Source of the DNA: Nostoc sp. KVJ20
GTDB lineage: Bacteria > Cyanobacteriota > Cyanobacteriia > Cyanobacteriales > Nostocaceae
Length of the DNA stretch: 38,538 nucleotides
Assembly (NCBI RefSeq): GCF_001712795.1
Contig: NZ_KV757631.1
Span: 1-38,538 of the forward strand
Reading direction: 5' to 3'
This document shows positions 16,817 to 24,937 of this stretch, one piece after another. The stretch's first letter is position 1. The number at the start of each line of letters is the position of its first letter. The position numbers and the translations under genes were made by a program. The notes under the pieces are model-generated. The model did not search any database and was not told the origin of the DNA. It worked only from the letters and a program-made list of their open reading frames with translations.

Positions 16817-17188
16817 TTGGCTACCGTATCTTGTCCCCACTGCCATCAACTCGTTGATAGTCAAGCTATTAGTTGTCCCTATTGCCGGACAACACTCAAA
16901 GCTTACGGTCATCCCGGTATTCCATTGCACCGCGCCACTGGGGACGGGTATCTGTGCGACACCTGCACCTATCACGCTGATGATACTTGCAATTTTCCCC
17001 AGCGTCCCTACGCCAAAGACTGTACCCTCTACCAAAATATTGAAGAGACAAAGTTAGAGTTTGAACAGCAGCGTTACACTAACAGTTTTGCAATAACTGT
17101 GAAAAGTTGGGTAAAACGCAATCAGGCTTTGCTGTTGCTACTAGGTTTATTATTGGTCTGTTTGTTGTTCGTTATATTAAGGTCTTGA
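16817..17188 (+). CDS. Zinc-ribbon protein with C-terminal membrane anchor
   Basis: The 123-residue protein begins with a zinc ribbon (CPHC at 6-9 and CPYC at 20-23), continues with a second Cys-rich segment (YLCDTCTYHADDTCNFPQRPYAKDC) that could hold another metal, and ends in one membrane helix (about 103-121) followed by only two residues, a tail-anchor arrangement. The start is TTG 16817 with AAGG close upstream; no in-frame ATG exists near the N terminus. It diverges from the ParA-fusion operon. Function is unknown; the family recurs in cyanobacteria as hypothetical proteins. Confidence 0.65.
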   Translation: MATVSCPHCHQLVDSQAISCPYCRTTLKAYGHPGIPLHRATGDGYLCDTCTYHADDTCNFPQRPYAKDCTLYQNIEETKLEFEQQRYTNSFAITVKSWVKRNQALLLLLGLLLVCLLFVILRS

Positions 17189-17204
17189 TTTGGGTTTACT
17201 AGGG

Positions 17205-17276
17205 AATGGGAAATAGGGAATAGAGAATAGGGAATAGGGAATAGCAATGCCCCATGCCCAATGCCCCATGCCCAAT
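17205..17276. repeat. GGGAATA and CCCAATG tandem heptamers
   Basis: A run of GGGAATA-type units (about 17205-17245) is followed by ATGCCCC/ATGCCCA units (about 17247-17275) that end a few bases from the nblS stop. These are STRR-type repeats. The second set is the complement of the repeat found on the other side of nblS near 19310-19348. Confidence 0.6.
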
Positions 17277-17279
17277 CTT

Positions 17280-19226
17280 TCAAGCTGTGGTGATTTTGGA
17301 TGCTTCCGCAATCGGTTCAACTTGTATCAGTGGTGCTTTTTCTTCAAATGCGGCTAAGTCGAACCAAAAAGTGGTGCCAATGCCAACTTCACTCACCAGA
17401 TGGACTTTACTACGATGTCTGTCGATAATATTTCTGACAATCGATAAACCTAAACCCGTGCCTTCTAGGGTGTGAACTCGGTTTTCTACGCGGAAGAAGC
17501 GTTCAAAAATTGAGTGTTGATCTTCTGTGGCAATGCCAATTCCAGTATCAGAAATTTCAATCCGCACTGGACAAGATTGGGTGTGATTGGGTATGAAATC
17601 CAGTTGGTAGGCGCGGATTACTACTTTCCCACCAGCTTTTGTGAATTTAAGGGCATTACCAATCAGGTTGCCAAACACTTGTACTAACAGGTCATAATTA
17701 CCCATTACCAGCGGCAAATTAGGAGCAACTTCTTGAAGGAGTTCAACACCTTTATCTTTAGCATTGAGTTGGTAAGTACGCAGTGTTTGCTCGATCGCTT
17801 GGGCTAAATCCACGCCATCGAAGCTGTAGTTACGACCAGATTCTAGTTTTGACAAATCCAAAACATCGTTAACTAGGCGGGTTAAGCGATCGGTTTCATG
17901 GTTCACAGTTTGGAGAAACTCTTGCCGTTCTTCTAAACCTAAGTCTTCGCCGTAGTCGTGCAGGGTTTCAATATAGGTTTTGATGTTGAATAGAGGCGTT
18001 CGCAGTTCGTGGGAAACGTTGCTGATAAATTGGCTTTTTGCATCGTTTAATTCCACCTCACGGGTTATATCTTGGACGGTAATTGCAATACCTTTGATGC
18101 TTTCCCTTTGCAGATTGAGTACTGTAGTCAAGAGAATGCGGATCGTCCGTGGGGTGGGTTGGTTAATAAAAATTCGGAATTCGGCGCTTTCACATTCGCC
18201 TGCTGCCATTTCGTACAAGGGACGGGTGATTTCCATTTGTACCGATGGGGGCAAGTGATGTAAAACATTGTGGCCTACCACATCAGCGGCTTCCCAGCCA
18301 AAAATTCGCTGCGCTGTGGGGTTGACTAAAATCACCTGCATGTTGTTATCAATCAACACGGCACCATCTGCGATCGTCGAAACTAGGGTTTCTAGCTTGG
18401 CTTTTTCTGCGGTTAGTTCCTCAATATTCTGTTCTTCATAGCGCTCTAATCGCTCTGCCATCTCATTAAAGCTTAAAATTAACTCCCCCAGTTCGCCCCC
18501 TAAAGGTAAATCAATACGCTGCTTGAAATTCCCGGTAGCAATTTGCTTCACCCCCACTAGCAGTTCTTTAATGGGTTTGGTGATGGTCAAGGCGTTAATC
18601 ACTCCTGCCAAAATCACCATTACCCAAATCGTGATAAAAACGGCAATAGTGACATCGCGGGTAAAATTGGTGGAGATAACAGCGGTCTGATTGGGATTGA
18701 TCCCGATCGCTAATACACCTAAGTATTTTTGATTGACAATCAGGGGAATAAATACATCGGTAACTGCCCCATCTGGGGTCATGTGTTGCCGCACCATCGG
18801 CTTTTCCCCATCACCAGGGTAATCTTCAGGCAGTTGTATTCGCCGTTTAATGGTGAGGGAATTTTCTACCTCGGCATCCCAAAAAGGAATGCCAAAAAAG
18901 ATTTCCCCGGTTTCATCGGCGTAGAGCATATAACGCACACTAGAGGTGCTGCTATAAAAACGTTGGGAAAATTGGGCAACCTCAGTGAGATTATTGTCAG
19001 CGACTAGGGGCGCAACGTTGGCAGCAAGCAACAGCCCCAAATCACGACCGAAGCGGGTGTCATTCATCCGCGCATCCTGCTGAATTGTATTTACAGCCCA
19101 GAAGGTCAGACCACTCATCACCAATGAAACCACCAACGTGGCAACAGCCAGCAGTTTGGTCTGGAGTGTGAACTCTGACCACCAACTAGCGATCGCATGT
19201 CGAATTGTTTTTAACAGAGTTAGCAT
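17280..19226 (-). CDS. nblS: NblS/Hik33-type sensor histidine kinase
   Basis: The 648-residue membrane histidine kinase has TM1 at about 24-46, an extracytoplasmic sensor, TM2 at about 193-214, HAMP at 214-268, PAS at about 280-390, a dimerisation helix with phospho-acceptor H406 (FISNVSHELRTPLFNIK), and a complete ATPase (N-box GNLIGNALKFT, DTGIGI, ERFFRV, GTGLGLSIV). Length, domain order and sensor sequence match NblS/Hik33 (DspA), which controls high-light, cold and nutrient-stress genes and phycobilisome breakdown through the RpaB-type regulator. It lies 167 bases downstream of purD, a pairing I recall as common in cyanobacteria. A heptamer-repeat spacer separates the two. An nblA gene lies at the far end of the window. 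Confidence 0.88.
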   Translation of the reverse strand: MLTLLKTIRHAIASWWSEFTLQTKLLAVATLVVSLVMSGLTFWAVNTIQQDARMNDTRFGRDLGLLLAANVAPLVADNNLTEVAQFSQRFYSSTSSVRYMLYADETGEIFFGIPFWDAEVENSLTIKRRIQLPEDYPGDGEKPMVRQHMTPDGAVTDVFIPLIVNQKYLGVLAIGINPNQTAVISTNFTRDVTIAVFITIWVMVILAGVINALTITKPIKELLVGVKQIATGNFKQRIDLPLGGELGELILSFNEMAERLERYEEQNIEELTAEKAKLETLVSTIADGAVLIDNNMQVILVNPTAQRIFGWEAADVVGHNVLHHLPPSVQMEITRPLYEMAAGECESAEFRIFINQPTPRTIRILLTTVLNLQRESIKGIAITVQDITREVELNDAKSQFISNVSHELRTPLFNIKTYIETLHDYGEDLGLEERQEFLQTVNHETDRLTRLVNDVLDLSKLESGRNYSFDGVDLAQAIEQTLRTYQLNAKDKGVELLQEVAPNLPLVMGNYDLLVQVFGNLIGNALKFTKAGGKVVIRAYQLDFIPNHTQSCPVRIEISDTGIGIATEDQHSIFERFFRVENRVHTLEGTGLGLSIVRNIIDRHRSKVHLVSEVGIGTTFWFDLAAFEEKAPLIQVEPIAEASKITTA

Positions 19227-19304
19227 CTTAAATAAAGTTGTTAGTAGTCTTTGTTATAAAGCCCAACAACTAAAAAATTAACAGTTAATTTGACAAATAT
19301 GTTA

Positions 19305-19350
19305 GGGAAATGGGGCATTGGGAATGGGGCATGGGGCATTGGGCATTGAC
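19305..19350. repeat. GGGGCATTGGGCATT repeat between purD and nblS
   Basis: Units of GGGGCAT/TGGGCAT fill part of the 167-base purD-nblS spacer. They are the inverse complement of the array at the other end of nblS (17247-17275). Confidence 0.6.
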
Positions 19351-19393
19351 TATAAGGCATTAGTTATTGCCTCACATTCAGCACTCCCAACCC

Positions 19394-20671
19394 TTAACTC
19401 CTAACTCTATAACCGATATCTCGCCGATAAAATATCCCATCGAACTGAATATATTTGATACCAGCGTATGCTTGGGCGATCGCTTGCTCAAAATTTTCTC
19501 CAATTCCAGTCACATTTAATACTCGACCCCCATCTGTTACTACTTCTTGTTGCTGATTCAACTTCGTACCTGCATGAAATACAGTTGCTCCTGTTGCCTC
19601 TGCCTCACCAATGCCAGTAATGATCTGGCCTTTCTCATATTCTCCTGGATAACCACCTGAAGCTGCAACGACAGTGGCAGATGCTCCCCCTTTCCAAGCA
19701 ATCGGCGGCAATTCACTTAATCGCTGTTGTACACAGGCTAGAATTAACTCTTCAAGGGGTGTTTCTAACAGTGGCAAAATCACCTGGGTTTCTGGATCGC
19801 CGAAGCGACAGTTAAATTCCAAAACCTTCAAGTCGCCATCGGGTGCAATCATTAATCCAGCATACAACACGCCTCGGTAATCAATGCCTTTAGCTCGTAA
19901 GGTGGCGATCGCTCTTTCTAAGACTTCTGTTTGAATGCGTGCCATCAACTCTGGGGTAGCAATGGGTGCTGGGCTGTATGCTCCCATCCCACCAGTATTT
20001 TCCCCCGTATCGCCGTCACCAATCCGCTTGTGGTCTTGAGCTGGCAACAAGGGTCTAATTGTTAACCCATCGGTCAACGCTAAAACTGAAACCTCTTGCC
20101 CAATCAAACATTCTTCAATGACGACAAACTCACCAGCACTACCAAATTGTCCCTGAAAAATCGCATCAACGGCACTTTCTGCTTGTTCAACTGTTTCAGC
20201 CACCGTTACACCCTTACCAGCTGCCAACCCATCAGCTTTGACAACAATTGGCGCTCCTTGAGATTTGACGTAAGATTTTGCTGCTGCTGCCTCAGTAAAT
20301 ACCGCTGCCCGTGCCGTCGGAATTCCTGCTTCTTGCATCAAGGCTTTTGCCCAAGCTTTACTCGCCTCAATTTGCGCTCCCGCTCTGACTGGGCCAAATA
20401 CCATCAATCCTTTGTCTTGGAGGTAATCTGTAATTCCCTTAGACAGGGGGACTTCTGGCCCAACTATTACCAGAGTTATGCCATGTTCTAAAGCATATCG
20501 GCCCATGCCCTCAAAATCATCTACTGCTAAGGGCAAGTTCTGGCAACGTTCCATACTTGCCGTGCCCCCATTCCCTGGTACACAGATAACTTGCTCAATT
20601 TGCTTAGATTGCAACAGTTTCCATGCCAGAGCGTGTTCGCGCCCCCCATTACCGACAACTAAAACTTTCAC
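19394..20671 (-). CDS. purD: Phosphoribosylamine-glycine ligase
   Basis: GAR synthetase catalyses the second step of purine synthesis, joining glycine to phosphoribosylamine with ATP in the cytoplasm. The 425 residues match the family length. Signatures include the N-terminal VVGNGGREHALAWKL, the ATP-grasp segment PIVVKADGLAAGKGV, HKRIGDGDTGENTGGMGAYS and the metal-binding VLEFNCRFGDPETQ. All expected motifs are intact. The start is GTG at 20671 with a good GAGGAA about six bases upstream. It is transcribed toward nblS. Upstream on the minus strand lies a small hairpin (CGAGAA with TTCTCG, about 20698-20720) in the presumed leader. Confidence 0.95.
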   Translation of the reverse strand: MKVLVVGNGGREHALAWKLLQSKQIEQVICVPGNGGTASMERCQNLPLAVDDFEGMGRYALEHGITLVIVGPEVPLSKGITDYLQDKGLMVFGPVRAGAQIEASKAWAKALMQEAGIPTARAAVFTEAAAAKSYVKSQGAPIVVKADGLAAGKGVTVAETVEQAESAVDAIFQGQFGSAGEFVVIEECLIGQEVSVLALTDGLTIRPLLPAQDHKRIGDGDTGENTGGMGAYSPAPIATPELMARIQTEVLERAIATLRAKGIDYRGVLYAGLMIAPDGDLKVLEFNCRFGDPETQVILPLLETPLEELILACVQQRLSELPPIAWKGGASATVVAASGGYPGEYEKGQIITGIGEAEATGATVFHAGTKLNQQQEVVTDGGRVLNVTGIGENFEQAIAQAYAGIKYIQFDGIFYRRDIGYRVRS

Positions 20672-21092
20672 AGATTTCCTCGTGCGTTCCTTGCGAAACG
20701 AGAATACCTTAGCGGTTCTCGCGGATCAATTTTTTCATCAATTCTTACACTTGTGCAAGCCCTTTATAATTAAGTATATAAGCATAAATTCATATAGTTA
20801 TTCTAAATTTTGACCGGAGGCGGAGCGTCTCCGGCTCCGCTCCTGAATTCTGAATTCTTCTTCAATTTGAAAATTATCAATTCACTAATTAATGAATTGA
20901 TAATTTTTATTGTTACCTATTGCTCAACAGACTTAATAATGTATTTTGAATGCAAGTATATTAGTTTGATTATCTGTTATGTTGATAGACCGATAGTAAT
21001 AGATTAAAAAATTTTCAATTAATAGCAAAATATTGATTATAATTATTAACTTGTCAATATAGAGATAAATCGGGATATAAAAAATAGGCGAC
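20672..21092. other. Divergent intergenic region purD / epimerase
   Basis: These 421 bases have no supported gene. They contain a GC-rich hairpin GCGGAGC-gtctccg-GCTCCGC (20820-20840) and a 15-bp AT-rich hairpin (20870-20884 with 20893-20907). The right half is very AT-rich and should hold the epimerase promoter. Confidence 0.55.
20870..20909. terminator. AT-rich perfect hairpin with T-tail
   Basis: AAAATTATCAATTCA pairs perfectly with TGAATTGATAATTTT around the loop ctaattaa, and T follows. It lies in a divergent promoter region, where a terminator is unexpected, so it may instead be a protein-binding palindrome or a small-RNA end. Confidence 0.4.
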
Positions 21093-22046
21093 ATGGCTAA
21101 AATTATCGTTACTGGAGCCGCAGGCTTTATTGGTTCTCATCTTGTAGAAACATTGCTACAACAAGGAGAAGAAGTGATTGGGATTGATGAATTCAATGAT
21201 TATTACGATCCTATATTAAAGCGTAACAATGTTGCACACTTACATCGTTCACCTGGCTTTACATTAATTGAAAGAGATATTCAGTTTTTAGATTGGCAGA
21301 AACTCCTAAAAGATGTTGATGTAGTTTACCATCAAGCGGCACAAGCAGGTGTCAGAGCAAGTTGGAGTAAAGCTTTTCGAGATTACACAGAACGGAATGT
21401 TAATGCTACACAAGTTTTGCTAGAAGCAGCTAAGGATGCTAAACACCTGAAAAGATTAGTGTTTGCCTCTTCGTCGAGTGTATATGGTGATGCGGAAACA
21501 TTACCCACTCACGAAGGGATTTCTCCTCAACCAGTTTCTCCTTACGGTATTACTAAGCTAGCAGCAGAGTTTTTGTGTGAACTATATCACAAAAACTTTG
21601 GCGTGCCTTGTGTGACATTGCGCTATTTCACTGTTTATGGCCCCAAACAGCGTCCAGATATGGCATTTCATAAGTTCTTTAAATCCATTTTGCAAGATGA
21701 GGCGATTCCTATTTACGGCGATGGACAACAAACGCGGGAATTTACTTTTGTTAGTGATATCATCGCTGCCAATTTAGCTGCCGCTACTGCGCCCCAAGCA
21801 GTGGGAGAAATCTTTAATATTGGTGGTGGTAGCAGAGTGGTTTTAGCAGAAGTATTGGATACGATTCAAGAAATTGTTGGGAAAGCAATCAAAAGAAACT
21901 ACATAGAAAAGGCAATGGGAGACGCCCGTCACACCGCTGCTGATATATCTAAAGCGGAGAAAATTCTGGGATATGAGCCGCAAGTCTCCCTGAGAGAGGG
22001 TTTGGCAGAGGAATGGGAGTGGATTAAATCTTTGTATTCACTCTAG
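21093..22046 (+). CDS. NAD-dependent nucleotide-sugar epimerase (UDP-glucuronate epimerase-like)
   Basis: This extended SDR of 317 residues has the NAD motif GAAGFIGSH (7-15), SSSSVYGDAE with catalytic Ser, and an intact YxxxK in SPYGITKLAAEFL. The segment RYFTVYGPKQRPDMAFHKFFK is characteristic of 4-epimerases such as UDP-glucuronate or UDP-glucose epimerases, and IPIYGDGQQTREFTFVSDI follows. It likely supplies activated sugars for polysaccharide; the exact sugar cannot be decided from sequence. ATG 21093 fits the family start. It is divergent from purD, and no glycosyltransferase neighbours are present. Confidence 0.88.
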   Translation: MAKIIVTGAAGFIGSHLVETLLQQGEEVIGIDEFNDYYDPILKRNNVAHLHRSPGFTLIERDIQFLDWQKLLKDVDVVYHQAAQAGVRASWSKAFRDYTERNVNATQVLLEAAKDAKHLKRLVFASSSSVYGDAETLPTHEGISPQPVSPYGITKLAAEFLCELYHKNFGVPCVTLRYFTVYGPKQRPDMAFHKFFKSILQDEAIPIYGDGQQTREFTFVSDIIAANLAAATAPQAVGEIFNIGGGSRVVLAEVLDTIQEIVGKAIKRNYIEKAMGDARHTAADISKAEKILGYEPQVSLREGLAEEWEWIKSLYSL

Positions 22047-22264
22047 TAATTTGGATGGCTGATTGAGAAAATCTTCGTCTGGGAAAAAAGAAATTGCTTT
22101 GTAATCGGCATCATTGCAATTAATAACACCCACGTAATTAACCCCGATTTGTTGATTTGAGTAGCAAATGAGTAACGGTATTAATACGAAACCTTAAAAT
22201 GCTTGCTGTATCGTTAAAATCGTGGACTAGACTAGAATTACAGGGTAACAATCAGAGGAAGATT

Positions 22265-22870
22265 ATGATGAGCGATCGCGACTATACCTTAATCATTGAC
22301 AAAAGCGGTAGTATGTCTACACCCGACCAAGTGGGTGGTAGAAGTAGATGGGAGATAGCCCAAGAGTCTACTCTCGCTTTGGCAAGAAAGGCCGAACAGT
22401 TTGACCCCGATGGCATCACCGTTTACGTTTTTTCTGGTAGATTTAAACGCTACGATGATGTCACCTCAGCCAAAGTTGCACAGATATTTCTCGAAAATGA
22501 CCCTGCTGGGACGACAAACTTAGCAGGTGTACTTCAAGATGCGCTCAATAACTACTTTCAACGCAAAGCAGCCGGTAAAACCAAGCCAAACGGAGAGACA
22601 ATTTTAGTCATCACCGATGGTGAACCAGACGATCGCAAAGCTGTGTTTGAAGTCATCATTCATGCGACTCGCCAGATGGAACGTGATGAAGAATTAGGAA
22701 TTTCAATCATTCAAGTAGGTTCAGATGCCCAAGCAACTAAGTTTCTGAAAGCTTTGGATGATCAATTGCAAGGTGTCGGCGCTAAATTTGATATTTGCGA
22801 TACCGTCACTTTAGACGACTTAGAAGAAATGAGTCTTGTCGATGTATTGACGAATGCCATAACTGACTAA
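22265..22870 (+). CDS. VWA domain protein, tandem copy 1
   Basis: The protein is a nearly bare von Willebrand A domain of about 201 residues. The MIDAS metal site is complete: DKSGS at 12-16, a Thr in GTTNLAG, and Asp in TDGEPDD. Small free VWA proteins act as metal-dependent protein-binding modules, as in TerY-type and chelatase-type systems. The open frame extends to 22199, but the AGAGGAA just before the ATG pair at 22265/22268 and the sequence of the second copy show that the start is here. It is followed 56 bases later by a close paralogue, and a tandem duplication is evident. Confidence 0.85.
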   Translation: MMSDRDYTLIIDKSGSMSTPDQVGGRSRWEIAQESTLALARKAEQFDPDGITVYVFSGRFKRYDDVTSAKVAQIFLENDPAGTTNLAGVLQDALNNYFQRKAAGKTKPNGETILVITDGEPDDRKAVFEVIIHATRQMERDEELGISIIQVGSDAQATKFLKALDDQLQGVGAKFDICDTVTLDDLEEMSLVDVLTNAITD

Positions 22871-22926
22871 TGTGTTGATCACTCATAGTCCAGTAACCCT
22901 TTAACTATTAACTGGAGAATTTAATC

Positions 22927-23532
22927 ATGCTAGAAAATCGTGACTATACCTTGATTATCGACAAAAGCGGCAGCATGGCAACCCAAGATCAAAAGGGTGG
23001 TAGAAGTAGATGGTTTGCAGCACAGGAATCTACTTTAGCTTTAGCTAGTAAGTGTGAGCAATTTGATCCAGATGGCATAACTATTTACGTATTTTCTGGT
23101 AAATTTAAGCGGTACGAAAATGTCACATCTAGCATAGTAGGGCAAATTTTCCGAGAAAATGATCCCTCTGGTACAACTGATTTAGCAGGTGTGTTAAAAC
23201 ACGCAACTGATGATTACTTACAACGTAAAGCAGCCGGTCAAACAAAGCCAAATGGTGAAACAATTTTAGTGGTTACTGATGGTGAACCGGACGATCGCAA
23301 AGCAGTCATGAGGGTGATTATTGAAGCTTCTCGCCGTATAGATAGAGATGAAGAATTAGCCATTTCCTTCATTCAAGTCGGCACAGATCCACAAGCTACC
23401 CGCTTTCTCAAAGTCTTAGACGATGAACTCCAAAGTGCTGGTGCTAAGTTTGATATCTGTGACACCATTACGATGGAAGATATGGAAGATTTGAGTCTAT
23501 CGGAAGTGCTACTCAATGCCATTAATGACTAG
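22927..23532 (+). CDS. VWA domain protein, tandem copy 2
   Basis: This 201-residue paralogue of the preceding gene is collinear over its full length and clearly shares most residues. The MIDAS set is again intact (DKSGS, GTTDLAG, TDGEPDD). The RBS GGAG lies about nine bases before ATG 22927. The stop codon is TAG at 23530-23532, and its TA is also the left target dinucleotide of an inverted-repeat element that begins at 23532. The protein probably works with its twin, for example as a heterodimer or as two versions with different partners. Confidence 0.85.
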   Translation: MLENRDYTLIIDKSGSMATQDQKGGRSRWFAAQESTLALASKCEQFDPDGITIYVFSGKFKRYENVTSSIVGQIFRENDPSGTTDLAGVLKHATDDYLQRKAAGQTKPNGETILVVTDGEPDDRKAVMRVIIEASRRIDRDEELAISFIQVGTDPQATRFLKVLDDELQSAGAKFDICDTITMEDMEDLSLSEVLLNAIND

Positions 23533-23698
23533 TACAGTTCGGCGTAAATAATCCACGCTTTTTAATATCTAAAACCCTACGCAGTGGTAATTACATTAGC
23601 ATAGCGGGGCGTAGCCCATTAAAAATTACGAATTACGTTAGCGCAGCGTTAGCGACGCAGGAGCGTCATTACGAATTACGAATTACACAAAGCGGTAT
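23532..23698. mobile_element. MITE-like element, copy 1 (TA-flanked)
   Basis: The left end GTACAGTTCGGCGTAAATAA is the sequence family seen at 33054. The right end is a diverged inverse copy (rc ATACCGCTTTGTGTAA). TA flanks both sides (23530-23531 and 23699-23700), as for IS630/Tc1-type insertion. It contains a 63-base core (23624-23686) identical to the other copy. There is no transposase, so it is non-autonomous. Confidence 0.6.
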
Positions 23699-23728
23699 TA
23701 GCTATACCATTTATTAGGAATTGCAAAC

Positions 23729-24124
23729 ATGGATTCCATTGATAAGCTATTAGCTGAACTTCAAACTGAATACAAAGAAGTTCAACCACAACAGCAGCAG
23801 TCAAAATCAGCTACAGCAAAATCCTTTATTCCAGCATCGCCAAAGTCAGCATCTTTTATAGATAACCTTTTGGCAGAAGTTAAGGCAGATTTTGCCGAAG
23901 AGGATGCTGCTATTGAGTTAAAAAGACAGCAAGAATTAGAACAGGAACAAATTCGACAAGAACAACTCAAAGCCAAACAGTTAGAGGCTTTGAAAGTGGA
24001 AGCAAAAAAATGGTTAGCAAAAGTAGATCCACTCTCATCTGAAGGGCTTTGGTTTGAAAGATTTGCTGAAAGTTACTCCTCAAAATTAGAGGCCGCAATT
24101 GAGTATTTACGCAACAACGAATAA
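23729..24124 (+). CDS. Slr1339-like salt-stress family protein
   Basis: This small hydrophilic protein of 131 residues resembles the cyanobacterial family annotated as salt stress protein Slr1339. It contains two short repeats, SIDKLLAELQTEYKE (residues 3-17) and FIDNLLAEVKADFAE (about 42-56), then a charged helix (about 60-90, rich in Glu, Gln and Lys) and a compact C-terminal segment (WLAKVDPLSSEGLWFERFAESY). No membrane segment or enzyme motif is present. It follows the VWA pair, separated by an inserted repeat element, so it may belong to the same functional group. The biochemical function is unknown and the family call is from memory. Confidence 0.65.
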   Translation: MDSIDKLLAELQTEYKEVQPQQQQSKSATAKSFIPASPKSASFIDNLLAEVKADFAEEDAAIELKRQQELEQEQIRQEQLKAKQLEALKVEAKKWLAKVDPLSSEGLWFERFAESYSSKLEAAIEYLRNNE

Positions 24125-24205
24125 ATTCAAAGTTCCAGATCGCACAGATAATTTGCTTACTCGAATTGAAATTTAGTAAATATTATTTATTCTGTGTAAT
24201 CAATA

Positions 24206-24547
24206 TTAATGGTGACTTGTTCGAGCTAAATGTTGAATAGCCCATTCATGCATAGCATAGAGAATTGGTTGCAAAGTTTCTCCTAAAGGCGTCAACGAAT
24301 ATTCTACCTTTGGTGGAATTTGGGGATAAACTTCTCGATGAATAATGCCGTCTTCCTCCATTTCTCTGAGTTGTTGGGTTAGCATCTTTTGGGTAACTCC
24401 AGGTAAAGCCCGTTGCAACTCACCAAACCGTTTGACACCAGTCATTAATTCTCTAATAATCAAAACTTTCCAGCGTCCGCCAATCACCTTTAGGGTAGTT
24501 TCTACTTCACAAGTCAGCCTGAGATGGTTTTCTGCATCAGCTTTCAT
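24206..24547 (-). CDS. HxlR-family transcriptional regulator
   Basis: The 113-residue protein is a typical HxlR/MarR-like winged helix. The signature segments are ETTLKVIGGRWKVLIIRELMTGVKRFGELQRALPGVTQKMLTQQLREMEEDGIIHREVYPQIPPKVEYSLTPLG, which covers almost the whole protein. A Cys at residue 13 (TCEVE) lies where redox- or aldehyde-sensing members carry their reactive Cys. It probably represses an oxidoreductase gene, but none is adjacent, so it may act elsewhere or on itself. ATG 24547 fits. An element-rich spacer lies upstream. Confidence 0.9.
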   Translation of the reverse strand: MKADAENHLRLTCEVETTLKVIGGRWKVLIIRELMTGVKRFGELQRALPGVTQKMLTQQLREMEEDGIIHREVYPQIPPKVEYSLTPLGETLQPILYAMHEWAIQHLARTSHH

Positions 24548-24937
24548 AGTTTTTTGTAGGAAATATCTTAATTGTAAGCTCCCTGTCCCCCTGCCTCTTC
24601 GTTTTTGATAAGTCAGGGTTCTGGGTGATTTTGGTCAAATTATTTTGAATTATAGGACTCATATTTGATTTGGTGAAAAAACTCAGTACAACTAAGAAGC
24701 CCTCCAATACTGCTCAGGTTTTGGATTTTTAACTCGGAATTGGGTTTTGGGAAAAGGTTAAAGGGTAAAGGTTAAAGGTTTTTTCTTTCCCCTTTTCCCC
24801 AAAACCCGACAAGTATTGAAAAGCCCTGTTGCCTATTGCCTGTTGCCTGTTGCCTATTCCCTGTTACCTGTTGCCTATTGCCTATTCCCTGCCTACGCAA
24901 ATCAGTTCAGAAATCAAAGCGGATTCCTATATTTTTG
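24548..24937. other. Repeat-filled intergenic region
   Basis: No gene is supported. Most of the 390 bases belong to a nested repeat: an outer inverted-repeat element (24651-24931) with an inner block that starts near 24734 and ends near 24815, whose relative lies at 27530-27650. Confidence 0.6.
24651..24931. mobile_element. MITE-like element, TATAGGA family, interrupted copy
   Basis: The ends TATAGGACTC...TTTGATTT and AAATCAAAG...TCCTATA are inverted copies (about 17 of 21 positions match). The same ends bound a shorter copy at 34267-34395. Here the middle holds an additional AAGGTTAAAGG/CCTTTTCCCC block, apparently a later nested insertion or expansion, plus ATTGCCT/TTGCCTG heptamers. Confidence 0.6.

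Noticed and set aside
20672..20760. A purine riboswitch before purD
   Set aside because: Only a short hairpin is present; the conserved three-way junction and loop bases of a purine aptamer are not seen.
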